Positions 39,077-52,500 of a stretch of 64,000 nucleotides of DNA are shown piece after piece. A program made the position numbers and the translations under genes. This stretch comes from Eledone cirrhosa (taxonomy: Eukaryota; Mollusca; Cephalopoda; Octopoda; Eledonidae), in NCBI GenBank assembly GCA_964016885.1, contig OZ024759.1:4717546-4781545 (forward strand), in the 5' to 3' direction. The notes under the pieces are model-generated. The model worked only from the letters and a program-made list of their open reading frames with translations. It had not been told where the DNA came from and did not search any database. Position 1 is the first letter of the stretch; each line of letters opens with the position of its first letter.

Positions 39077-40427
39077 TATACATATATATATATATTAACA
39101 TATATATATATATATATACACATATATATACATATATATATACACATATATATATACATATATACTGAAGTAAAAGTTAAGTGGAAATATCCAAGAGTAA
39201 GAGTACTCAGTCCATAGGACGAGTTTAGTATAAATAATTACAACAGTGACATAAACAGGTACTCAAGTTTGAATGGGTTCTGGGCCCCAATTTCTTCAGC
39301 CTGTCATGAGATGTTTTCCATTTTCCTCATGACAGGCTGAAGAAATTTGGGGCCGAGAACCCAACGAAACTTGAGTACCTGTTTATGTCACTGTTGTAAT
39401 TATTTATATCTATATACATATATATATATATATATATATTCAAAATTAATTAAATTAAATTAAATTAGATTAAGGGAGTCATGTCCAAGACATGCGCCAT
39501 ATCCACCGAAGAATAAGCTCAAAGATTTCAATGAATAGATCCGAGCAGTTTATATCAACTAGAAATAGATTGACATATATATATATTTAAAATAAACACA
39601 TGAAACAATCACAGGGGATAATTTGTAAAGTGTGTAATCACACATAGCTAGGTAGGTAACTAATTAAAGTTTAACTAGAGCTTCAAATATTTCCTTTTTA
39701 AAAAAATTAATCATTTTTTTATTATTTTTTAAAAAGGTAATATTTGAAGCTCTAGTTAAACTTTAATTAGTTACCTACCTAGCTATGTGTGATTACACAC
39801 TTTACAAATTATCCCCTGTCATTGTTTCATGTGTTTATTTTAAATATATATCTATGTCAATCTATTTCTAGTTGATATATATATATATCCAGGGAGTGTA
39901 ACATGAAGTTACTGTAGGTTCACCCAGGTGAGCACTCAATCTTTAGATTCTCGTCCGTCATTACAACAGCAGAGGTCCGACGACCTTTTGATTCCTCAGT
40001 CTGGCTAGATCAATACTGATCAAACTTTGAGCTGAGCAATAGCAAAACGTGCATCACCAATCAATAAACGTAATGAAGGCTTAACAAATCGTCATTGTAT
40101 TATTATTATTATACACACACACACACATAAATATGTATATATAAATATATATATATTTATATATATATCACAGAAAAAAAGATAGGAAAATCTGCTTCAT
40201 AGAATCAAGACGTATCTGAGGACCTTGCGATTTTCAAAGTCAGGTTTGATCATCACATCGATCGTGCCTCGAGCTGGTCGCCAGAGAAACAATTGTAATA
40301 TGTCCAATAAATTCCATTCGTCGCAACACTGATTCCCTTTTTTTCTGTGATATCATATTCTGCTCTATGAGAGCATTGAGTGCTCAAATGGCCTACCTCA
40401 TACGGACACTTTAAGCATCCAACACCA

Positions 40428-40463
<36 letters not shown>

Positions 40464-40510
40464 TATATATATACACACCCACACACATATATATATATAC
40501 ACATATGTAT

Positions 40511-40554
<44 letters not shown>

Positions 40555-43500
40555 CATCATCATCAGGTCGAGCTTGCTCGGCCTTCTACGACACGTTTCC
40601 TCCATCCATCTCTGTCTCTCATAGCGTTTGCCAGTTCTTCCACAGTGCATCCAGTATCGTCCTCAAGTTGCTTGACGTATGTCTTCTTGGGACGACCAGC
40701 GTTTCTTGCTCCAAGAGATGGACTCCATAACAACACATCACCTGCTATTTCTTCCTTGCTGCGCCAACAGTGGCCAGCAAATCTGAGTATCTGTCCACAT
40801 ATTGACCTCCTGATAGGTGGTATATTGCCATAGAGATCCTTATTTGTTGGGTGTTCCCTCCAAGACACATTTAAAGCAGCGTGGGGCATACGTGTGTATG
40901 CCCCGTCTAGCTTTTTCTCCAGTTTTGACGTTAGCGTCCAAGTGATAGAGCCATAAACAAGCACAGATTCCACAGCAGCTCTGAAGAAATTCCTTTTCAG
41001 TTTGACCAGCAGGTTTGATTTCTATATCTTCTCCATTGCATTCAATGCTCCCCGGGCTTTTCCCAGTCTGATGTTAACATCATGTTCTGTGGAGATGATA
41101 TAGCTACCCAGGTATTTGAAGTCGTCAACTTGCTTGATTATATCACCGTTTAGACTTCGCATACCAACTGAGGAGTCTTGGTTCAGGCAAATATATTCTG
41201 TTTTGCCTGTCTTGACATAGAGTTGGATTTCCTTTGCAACTGATTCGATGCTGTGAAGTAGTGATGTTGCATCCTTAAGGTAGTCAGCGAGGACCGCTAA
41301 ATCATCCACATAGTCAGCATCGGTGATTTTCTGAGCTGCATGGCGTCTACACTTTCGTTTTGTGAGAGTGAAACCAAGCTCTAAGTTTTCGTCCAGGGCT
41401 TTTCTCAATACATAGTCGAGGCAGATGATAAAAATGTATGGTGCAAGTGTATCCCCTTGGAGTACTCCTGCAATGATGTCAAAGAAGTTGGTATCTCCAT
41501 CAGGTGAGCGCACCATTGCGCAGGTGTTTTTATATAACATCATGATGGCATTTACTGTTTCCCTTGGCAAGCCGTAGGCTAGAAGTATCTCTCTCATCCT
41601 CCCACGATGGATGGAATCGAATGCTTTTGAAAAGTCAATAAACAGGAGAGTTGCTGGGAGGTTTGGGCTTTTACACCTTCCAAGATACGCCGAATAGTAA
41701 GTATTTGCCCTGATGTTGATCTGTTGGTGCGGAAGCCCTTTTGGTTTTTTCTCAGCAAGGGGTCAATGACAGGTCTTATTCTGTCAAACAGCATGAGATT
41801 GTATATCTTTGCGTGTGTGTATATATATACACACACGCACACATATATATGTATATACACACACACATATATATATACTGTAATATACATCATAATATAC
41901 ATACCGTGGTGACAGTCAGGTCCCTGGTAACTGGGTTGACAACCTCCACTGGAACACACACCTGTGATGAAGTTGTGGTGACATCAGCACAGTGGCAGGT
42001 TTCTTTACAGTTGAGGCCGTAGTTACCTTGACGACACTCTCAAATATTGGACATTATGTACCAACATCACCATCACCACCATCAACATCACCATCACCAC
42101 CACCATTGTCCTCCTCACCACCACCACCAACATCACCACCATCACCATCACCACCAACATCACCACCACCATCAACATCACCATCATCACCATCAACATC
42201 ACCACCATCACCACCATCATCATCACCACCATCATTATCACCATCACCATCATGACCACCACCATCAACATTATCACCATCATCACCATCACTACCACCA
42301 TCATCAGCATCATTCTTATCACCATCACCACCATCACCATTGTCCTCCTCATCACCACCACCACCACCACCACCACCATCATCATCACCACCACCATCTG
42401 GGAGATCAAAAATACTGTTGTGGTCCCATTCCATTACTTCACCAATCTTGTAGACCCTAAATATTGTAATGGTCACTGTCCCTTCTCTTCCACCAACCTG
42501 AGAGACCCTAAATACTGTTGTGGTCCATGTCCCTTCTCTTCCACCAATATGGGAGTCACTAAATACTGTCATGGTTCCTGTTCCTCCCTCCAGTAATCTT
42601 GGAGACCCTAAATACTGTTGTAGTACCTTCCCATTCCTTCCACTAATTTTGGAGACCCTAAATATTGCAATGGTTACTGTCCCTTCCTTCCTTTCATTCA
42701 ATCTAGTGGATCCTAAATACTGTTCTGGTCCCTGTTCCTTCTCTTCCACCAATCAGTGAGTCCCTAAATACTGTCATGGTTCCTGTCCCTTACTTCTCTT
42801 CCACCAATCAGTGAGTCCCTTAATACTGCCGTAGACCCTGTCTCTTCTCTTCCACCAATCAGTGAGTCCCTTAATACTGTTGTGGTCCCTGTCTCTTCTC
42901 TTCCACCAATCAGTGAGTCCCTTAATACTGTTGTGGTCCCTGTCTCTTCTCTTCCACCAATCAGTGAGTCCCTTAATACTGTTGTGGTCCCTGTCTCTTC
43001 TCTTCCACCAATCAGTGAGTCCCTTAATACTGTTGTGGTCCCTGTCTCTTCTCTTCCACCAATCAGTGAGTCCCTAAATACTATCATGGTCCCTGTCTCT
43101 TCTCTTCCACCAATCAGTGAGTCCCTAAATACTGTCATGGTCCCTGTCTCTTCTCTTCCACCAATCAGTGAGTCCCTAAATACTATCATGGTCTCTGTCT
43201 CTTCTCTTCCACCAATCAGTGAGTCCCTTAATACTGTCGTGGTCCCTGTCTCTTCTCTTCTACCAATCAGTGAGTCTCTTAATATTGTCGTGGTCCCTGT
43301 CTCTTCTCTTCCACCAATCAGTGAGTCCCTAAATACTGTCGTGGTCCCTGTCTCTTCTCTTCCACCAATCAGTGAGTCCCTTAATACTGTCGTGGTCCCT
43401 GTTTCTTCTCTTCCACCAATCAGTGAGTCCCTAAATACTGTCGTGGTCCCTGTCTCTTCTCTTCCACCAATCAGTGAGTCCCTTAATACTGTTGTGGTCC

Positions 43501-46500
43501 CTGTCTCTTCTCTTCCACCAATCAGTGAGTCACTAAATACTGTCGTGGTCCCTGTCTCTTCTCTTCCACCAATCAGTGAGGCCCTTAATACTGTCGTGGT
43601 CCCTGTCTCTTCTCTTCCACCAATCAGTGAGTCCCTAAATACTGTCGTGGTCCCTGTCTCTTCTCTTCCACCAATCAGTGAGTCCCTTAATACTGTCGTG
43701 ATCCCTGTCTCTTCTCTTCCACCAATCAGTGAGTCCCTTAATACTGTCGTGGTCCCTGTCTCTTCTCTTCCACCAATCAGTGAGTCCCTTAATACTGTCG
43801 TGGTCCCTGTCTCTTCTCTTCCACCAATCAGTGAGTCACTAAATACTGTCGTGGTCCCTGACTCTTCTCTTCCACCAATCAGTGAGTCCCTAAATACTAT
43901 CTTGGTCCTTGTCTCTTCTCTTCCACCAATCAGTGAGTCCCTTAATACTGTTGTGGTCCCTGTCTCTTCTCTTCCACCAATCAGTGAGTCCCTTAATACT
44001 GTCGTGGTCCCTGTCTCTTCTCTTCCACCAATCAGTGAGTCCCTAAATACTATCATAGTCCCTGTCACTTCTCTTCCACCAATCAGTGAGTCCCTAAATA
44101 CTATCATGGTCCCTGTCTCTTCTCTTCCACCAATCAGTGAGACCCTAAATACTGTCGTGGTCCCTGTCTCTTCTCTTCCACAAATCAGTGAGTCCCTTAA
44201 TACTGTCGTTGTCCCTGTCTCTTCTCTTCCACCAATCAGTGAGTCCCTTAATACTGTCGTGGTCCCTGTCTCTTCTCTTCCACCAATCAGTCAGTCCCTT
44301 AATACTGTCGTGGTCCCTGTCTCTTCTCTTCCACCAATCAGTGAGTCCCATAATACTGTCGTGGTCCCTGTCTCTTCTCTTCCACCAATCAGTGAGTCCC
44401 TTAATACTGTCGTGGTCCCTGTCTCTTCTCTTCCACCAATCAGTGAGTCCCTAAATACTATCATGGTCCCTGTCTCTTCTCTTCCACCAATCAGTGAGTC
44501 CCTAAATACTGTTGAGTTCCCTGTCTCTTCTCTTCCACCATTCAGTGAGTCCCTAAATACTGTCGTGGTCCCTGTCTCTTCTCTTCCACCAATCAGTGAG
44601 TCCCTAAATACTGTCGTGGTCCCTGTCTCTTCTCTTCCACCAATCAGTGAGTCCCTAAATACTGTCGTGGTCCCTGTCTCTTCTCTTCCACCAATCAGTG
44701 AGTCCCTAAATACTATCATGGTCCCTGTCTCTTCTCTTCCACCAATCAGTGAGTCCCTAAATACTATCATGGTCCCTGTCCCTTCCCTCTCTAAAGGGTA
44801 AACAGATAAAAACTTACTTGACTGGCAGCTGTGTCCCCTGTAAGCAGGTGAGCACCTTCCATTGATGCAGATACCATTGTCAGAGTAACATTTGCCATTA
44901 TTCAGACAGTGGCACTTCTTAACACAGTTGACACCAAACATGCCATGGGCACATCCTGAGAAAACAACTTCAATATGTAATTACTGTATCTCCTGACGCC
45001 GAAGACACTTCGTCCTCGAGGACACACCCTAATTCTGACAACCAAAAATTTGAAAAAAAATAATTGTTTCTACTTTTGGCACAAGGCCAGCAATTATCCC
45101 AGTGTATTACTGGTACTTTATTTTATCCACCCCGTAAGGATGAAAGGCCAAGTTAACCTCGGCGGGATTTGAACTCAGAATGGCAAGTGCTGTAACTCTA
45201 TGCGTCAAAGCATGGCGTCCGACCCTCTACCGATACTGCCAATTCACCGCCCTTTGAAGAAAAATAATAAACAACTTTCGGCCTCCAGGATGCATGGTAG
45301 ATTTTTGAGACTTATTTTAGTAAAAGTAGCGTCTTTGACGCCGGGAAATACGGTGAGTTTAATTAATTTAAATTTCAGAGTTGTTATCTTTCATCCTTTG
45401 AGTGTATCCCATTTACAATAGTAACTCTATAACCCTGCATGTTGTAGAAAGAGCCTAAAATAGTTTGGCATCAAGAAGGGCATCCAGCAGCAAAATAATG
45501 CCTCAATACTATATATCATCATCATCATTGGATGCGCAATGTCAATGTGCATGAATGAGCAAGCATAGACGAGTTGAGAAAGAAATTGTGTATAATAGGG
45601 ATAAGCTGTAGTGTGTGGGAGAGAAGACTGCGTTGGTATAGACATATGATGTGCATGGAGGATGACTGCTGGGTAAAGAAGTGCCAAGAAATCCCAGTAG
45701 AAAGAAGATGCAGTAGAGGAAGACCACGAAAATCATGGACGAAGGTGGTGAGATCTGACCTCAGATTGCTGAAGCTCATGGAGGAGATGACGAAAGACTG
45801 TGATGAATGGAGAGATGCTGTGCTGTATAGGACCCATCCCACCCTTGCAAGCAGGGAAAAGCGGACGTAAAATGATGATGATGATCATCATCATGGTTAT
45901 CATCATCATCATCATCATTGTTTAACATCCATCTTCCACACTAGTCTGGATTAGATGGTTTTGTTCCACTTGAGGTGAGATTGGTCTGGAGACCGTGTCT
46001 TGCTTGTACAGAACTGTCTTTGGTAGGTTTTTTACCCCTGGAGGCCCTTCCTAACACCAACCACATTTACAGTGTACATCTTCTGTTTATTACATAATTC
46101 TGTTATACGTATTTTGAAGATGTCAGAGTGGTTGCATAACTTTCTGACATGTTCTCTTCAGACAAGTTGAAATTTGTGTTCTTTTATTTTGTTTTTGATA
46201 TGCTACCAAGGAGTGGGGGTTAGAGTTGTGTTTGCATTCCTGTCCAGTTGTTATATGGTTTGGATGGCTATTCTAGTAGGCAGATATAAAGCAGGAGGTG
46301 CTATTGTTGCTGACATACTAGGGATGCTAAGTAGGTTAAGGTATCAAATTACCAGAGGGGTAAGTCATCACCCCACCCCCCGTTCATATATGTTAAAGAA
46401 TTTGTTCGAATAATCTACTTATTTTTTTATTTATTTGAACTTTGTTTATTTGTTTGAACTACATAGCTATATATCCAGGCTGTGTATTATTAGAGAAGGT

Positions 46501-49500
46501 GATTCTTGTGTAACTATGTAAGGATGCATTAAATGTATAGATTTAGTCATTATGTTCAGCTCTAGGTGGAAGTTAGCATGGAACGTGTTAACTATCTAAT
46601 CTAAGGAAAGTTTTAGATATTTTATGCATACAAGTATTAACTCTTTAGCATTTACATTACTCTGTAATGTATTTTCTCTGTAAAGTCTTTACCTCACATA
46701 ATAATCTCACATAATATCAAATCCACAAGATTTTGATATTATTTATTTTGAGAACAATACCTTAACAAAAGTATGAGCAGCCAGTTACGGCTGGTTTGAA
46801 CAGAAAAAGCACCACCTACACTCCACTCCTACTATAACCATGACAGCCACCTCCACTCCACCACCACCTACACTCCACTCCCACTATAACCACGACAGCC
46901 ACCAACACTCCCCTCCCACTATAACCATGACAACCACCACTCACCTTTACAAGTGTTATTCACATCAATATATCCATCTTTACATCCAGTCACACATTTG
47001 CCAGTCAATTGATCACATGTCTTTCTGCAGTTGTTGCACTCTTCTTTACAATTTCTTCCATAGAATCCAGGGAGACATTCTAGAAAGACAAACAATCTTA
47101 GTCATTATTTCAATCTAGGGCAGTGGATTGGCAGAATCGGTGGAGCATCGAACACCATGCTTTGCGGCATAAAGTTATGGCCCTTTATGATCTGAGTTCA
47201 AATCGCGCCGAGGTTAACTTTGCTTTTCATCCTTACGGGGTCTTGTGCCTATATAAGGAACCATTATTTTAATCAAGGGCGGTGGATTGGCAGTATCGTT
47301 AGAGTGTCGAACACCATGCTTTGCGGTATTGAGTTACGACCCTTTCCATTCTGAGTTCAAAACCCGCCAAAGTTAGCTTGGCCTTTCATCCTTACGGGGT
47401 CGATAAAATAAAGTACCAGTCACACACTGGGGTCATTTAAATCGACTTTCCCCCTTCCCTTCAAATTGCTGGCCTTGTGCCAACAGTAGAAACAATTATT
47501 TCAATCTGCACTTTGACAATGCTGTTTATTTTAACCCTTTAGCATTTACATTACCCTGTATTTACTATTGTATTTTCATGGTAAAGGCTTTACCTCACAT
47601 AATTATCTCACATAACATTTACATTACTCTGTATTTACTATTGTATTTTCATGGTAAAGGCTTTACCTCACATAATTATCTCACATAACATTTACATTAC
47701 CCTGTATTTACTATTGTATTTTCATGGTAAAGGCTTTACCTCACATAATTATCTCACATAACATTTACATTACTCTGTATTTACTATTGTATTTTCATGG
47801 TAAAGGCTTTACCTCACATAATTATTTCACATAACATTTACATTACCCTGTATTTACTATTGTATTTTCATGGTAAAGGCTTTACCTCACATAATTATCT
47901 CACATAACATTTACATTACTCTGTATTTACTATTGTATTTTCATGGTAAAGGCTTTACCTTACATAATTATCTCACATAATATTTACATTACCCTGTATT
48001 TACTATTGTATTTTCATGGTAAAGGCTTTACCTCACATAATTATCTCACATAATATTGAATCTACGAGATTTTAATATTATTTATTTTGAGAAGAAAACC
48101 TTAACATCAGTATGAGTGGCCAGTTGCAGCTGATTTGAACAGAGGTTAGAGAATTCTGGCCGGATATGGCCAGTTTAAATGCTAAAGGGTTAAACTGTTT
48201 ACATTCCATTATAATTTCATGTAAGAACCTTTGTTAAGTTATATTCCAAACCACCTGAAACTGCTCCAGGTTCTATGCTACAAAATTGTTTATTCCAAAG
48301 CCTTTATATTATCTAAAAATCTTCCATCTAATTTCATGTAAGAACCTTTGTTAAGTTACATTCCAAACCACCTGAAACTGCCCTTATTCCACTTTAAGTT
48401 TACGGTTCATTTCTTTTTCATTTAGAATTGTCTCCTGCAAGAACATAGATGAAAATGGATGAAAATGCACAAAAATTCAAACTGGTTATAATCAACAAGT
48501 AAAATCTTTTTCATTTTTTTTTTTTTGGCATGGCATTGGAAAAGCATCACACTGTCTAAAAAAGTCTGTCTTAAACCATAAGGCTTGTTAGGCCAATGCT
48601 TATCTCGGTTTCATGGCATGAAGCAACTTGAAGTACAAGACACCTTGCTGTGAAGGCACATGGCTTAGTGGTTAGAGCATTGGGCTTGCAATTGAAAGGT
48701 TGTGAGTTCAATTCTCGGACCAGGTGATGTGTTGTTTCCTTGAGCAAGACACTTTATTTCACATTGCTCCAGTTTACTCAGCTGTAGAAATGAAATGATA
48801 GGACTGGGGTCCCTATCATTAAATTACCCTAGACACCTCCAACGAGATATACCTTGGAGGAGGCCAGCTAAACCTGCATATGTGTGAGCTGTAACAACAA
48901 CAACCTCGCTGGACAGGACACCAGTCCATCACAGTGTTAAACCTCCAGCTATTACAGGTACTCATTTTCAGCTATATAATACAATATATTTTTCGTTAGG
49001 CTGGTGCTTATCTCTGTTTCATGGCGTGAAGCGACTGGGAGTACAAGATTCCCCCCTGGACAGGACACCAGTCCATCACAGGGTTAAACCTCCAGCTATT
49101 ACTGGTACTCATTTTCAGCTGAGTATACTGGAGCAATGTGAAGTGAAGTGTTTTGCTCAAGAACACAACATGTAACCCAGCTCAGGAATCGAACCCATGA
49201 CATTATGATTCTATGTCCAACACCCTTACCACTAGGCAATGCACCAAACTGTGCAACTCCTAAATATTTTTGTATCTCCTCGTGTTTGTGTTTTTGTAGT
49301 TTTTATGTCAAATGAATTCAGAGCATAATCGACATGAGATGATTTCAACTAAAACCTGTTTCCCTATAAATATGAAACACCCTAATATATATGTATATAT
49401 GTTAAAGGTATATTATAAAGAGAAAGGACCTGCTGGCTGAGCTCTTGCTCTTTATAAAATAGCCATGCTCTACTACTGTGGGCTTTGTGTTGTGTTCTTG

Positions 49501-52500
49501 AGCAAGACACTTTATTTCACGTTGCTCCAGATCACTCAGCTGTGGAAATGGGTTGCGATGTCACTGGTGCCAAGCTGTATCGGCCATTGCCTTTCCCTTG
49601 GACAATATCAGTGGCATAGAGAGGGGAGGCTGTTATGCATGGGCTACTGCTGGTCTTCTACAAAACAACCTTGCCCAGACTTGTGCCTTGGAGGGGAACT
49701 TTCTAGACTCAAATTCTATGGACATTCGTGACCGAAGGATCTCTTTACCTTTTACCCTTACTAACCCATGTATCGAATACTCTGTTCAGTAATGGTCTAA
49801 CTAGTTTTAAACTGGTTCTATCCTGATTTATGTTAAAGGTATAAAGGTATCTATATACTTACGAAAGACCTCCACTTCACACATGCTAAGGCTAGGTCCT
49901 GACAGCAGAATTATTGTGATTTTGTTGCCCTTAACAGGACTAGAACATTGCACATCAATAACTTTTGTCTTCTCTAGATTGGAAATCTTCTTACATATTC
50001 TGTGTTTTTTGTCATTTGATACCAACACTATTATTGAGAATTTATTTTGTGCTGCAGAAAAACCTGGTAAGAAAGTTAAAACAAAAAACAAATAGCAATG
50101 GTATTTGGTGGTGGTGGTGGTGGTGGTGAGGAGGAGGGAGGTTTGGGTAAAGTTTAGTCAAAAAGTGATTGGCAAACATGGGCTTGGACCAGTGCAAGAT
50201 TTAGGGCACATGAAGCCCTGTGCTAGTTATGTTATGAGGCCTCTTACTCATAAAAAATTCATCATAAAAAATTGTGCCAAATTTAGAATTAACCGTTTAG
50301 CATTTAAACCGGTTGTATTCGGCCAGAATTTTCTCAACTCTTTCTATTCAAACTGGCTGTAACTGGACACTCATACTTATATTAAGGTATTGTTCTCAAA
50401 ATAAATAACATCAAAATCTCATAGATTCGATATTATGTGAGATAATTATGAGGGCGGTGGATTGGCAGTAACGGTAGAGGGTCGGACGCCATGCTTTGCC
50501 GCATGGAGTTACGGCCCTTTATGATTTTAGTTCAATCCCGCCGAGGTTAACTTTGCCTTTCATCCTTATGGGGTTGATAAAATAAAGTACCAGTCACTCA
50601 CTGGGGTCGATTTAATCGACGTTCCCCTACCCCAAAATTGCTGACCTTGTGCCTATATAAAAATCCCTTATGTGATATAATTATGAGGTAAAGCCTTTAC
50701 TGTGAAAATACAATAGTATATATAGAGTAATGTAAATGTTATGTGAGATATTATGTGAGGTAAAGCCTTTACTGTGAAAATACAATAGTATATATAGAGT
50801 AATGTAAATGTTATGTGAGATATTATGTGAGGTAAAGCCTTTACTGTGACAATACAATAGTATATATAGAGTAATGTAAATGTTATGTGAGGTAAAGCCT
50901 TTACTGTGTAAATACAATAGTATATATAGAGTAATGTAAATGTTATGTGAGATATTATGTGAGGTAAAGCCTTTACTGTGACAATACAATAGTATATATA
51001 GAGTAATGTAAATGTTATGTGAGGTATTATGTGAGGTAAAGCCTTTACTGTGACAAAACAATAGTATATATAGAGTAATGTAAATGTTATGTGAGGTAAA
51101 GCCTTTACTGTGTAAATACAATAGTATATATAGAGTGGTTTCTTTATTTGCCACTAGGGCACAAAAGGTAGGGACAGATACAAGGGGGGAAGTTTACATA
51201 TAATTAACGAGTACAAAAATATAACAATGAAATAACAACAACAAACGAAGTCCTCAATAGGGAGGGGGCATTAACATGGGTCGCACACACCCCGGAAAAA
51301 ATGTGTAACCCTTCTCCTCAGGAGCACAAAGAGTAGGTGCTTCCCTCGTCTCCGCTTTTTCCTCTTCTTTCACCTACAGGCTGATATAGAGAGAAGACCC
51401 ATTCACTCTGGCCATTCTCCCTACTTTCACCCACCTTTCATAAAACTTGCTGGGGTAGAGCACCTCTCTCTCCATTCTGATCCTTCTTTTAAAATGGTAT
51501 TTGAAAAAGGGGACCAGTTGTTGGCCGGAGAGAAAGGTGTCTGACCTCAGCCCTTTCAGCCTCGTCCACCATACAACTTCTTTAGCCATGGCTACCACAC
51601 AGAGAAAAACCGCCTCTCCTTCGTTTTTGAAAGGGGGAGGCGGTTTGATCGTGACAATGGACTCGGTGGTCAACCGGATTGGTCCCACCCTCGACAGTAG
51701 TCGTTCCACATAGCCCCACAGGTCAGCAATGCCTGGGCAGTGTACGAATGCGTGCGCAACGGTTTCGTCATCATGCACGCATCTCGGACAGATCTTATTC
51801 AAAGGATCTCTACCCAGGCTCCCATGCCTGTGGAGCTTGTCTCGAACGGGTAGAGCCCCTCGGTAGCACTGCCAAGCCAGGGACTTTTGGAAGTTGTCCA
51901 TCGGTCCAGGGCCAAACGTCCTACCGAACAGACTGGCCAGTTCATCTTCCTCCATGCCTAGAGCTTCTCCGAGAGCATCGTCGCACCTGCTGCGTACCAA
52001 CCCTCTATAGAATGTCGAGGTGGAGTCTCCACTGATTGCCGGGTCCGCTTTCCAGAGGGCCGTGAGCGCCTGGGCACATTCAATGTGCCAGTCGCCCACT
52101 TTTCTCGGTCTTTGCTTGACCCAGGATTGCAGCTCGGTGAGCGAGACGAGTCTGGGAAAGGCTCGCCTCACAAACGGGGCCCACACCGGTTGACCGGTGA
52201 GGAATACCTGGAGGTGCCGTAGCCTTAATGCGTGTTTACGCATCTGTAGCCACGGCATCCCCAGCCCTCCTTTCGAAGGGTGTTGACAGCAGATGGATCT
52301 CCTCACCAAAGGGGTCCGCTTGTTCCAAAGAAATTGGAACAGCGCGCACTCCATTTTGGCGAGTCTTTTCACTGGGCAAGGCACGACGGTCAAGCGGTAG
52401 TAGATGACGGATGCTATATAAGTATTCGCCACCTCCGCTCGACCTTTCAGGGATAGTTTGCACTGGGCCCACTTCTGGGTGAGTGCAAACACCCTGGCCG

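Noticed and set aside
42882..44801. 639-codon open frame (and 447 codons on the other strand) at 42764-44107
   Set aside because: Produced by a 51-bp repeat (17 codons, no stops) in an intron; both strands open, no domain, no splice context.
46174..46413. 79-codon frame with a hydrophobic stretch, considered as a transmembrane exon
   Set aside because: Plus strand, opposite to the gene, and without flanking splice sites or relatives.
48651..48725. tRNA gene candidates at SINE heads (also 25486, 59948)
   Set aside because: A- and B-box-like sequence is present but no full cloverleaf or anticodon arm is evident and it continues into a SINE body.
49465..49792. Two overlapping plus-strand frames with Cys/Trp content
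   Set aside because: They coincide with a SINE-like body and are not conserved with any family recognised.
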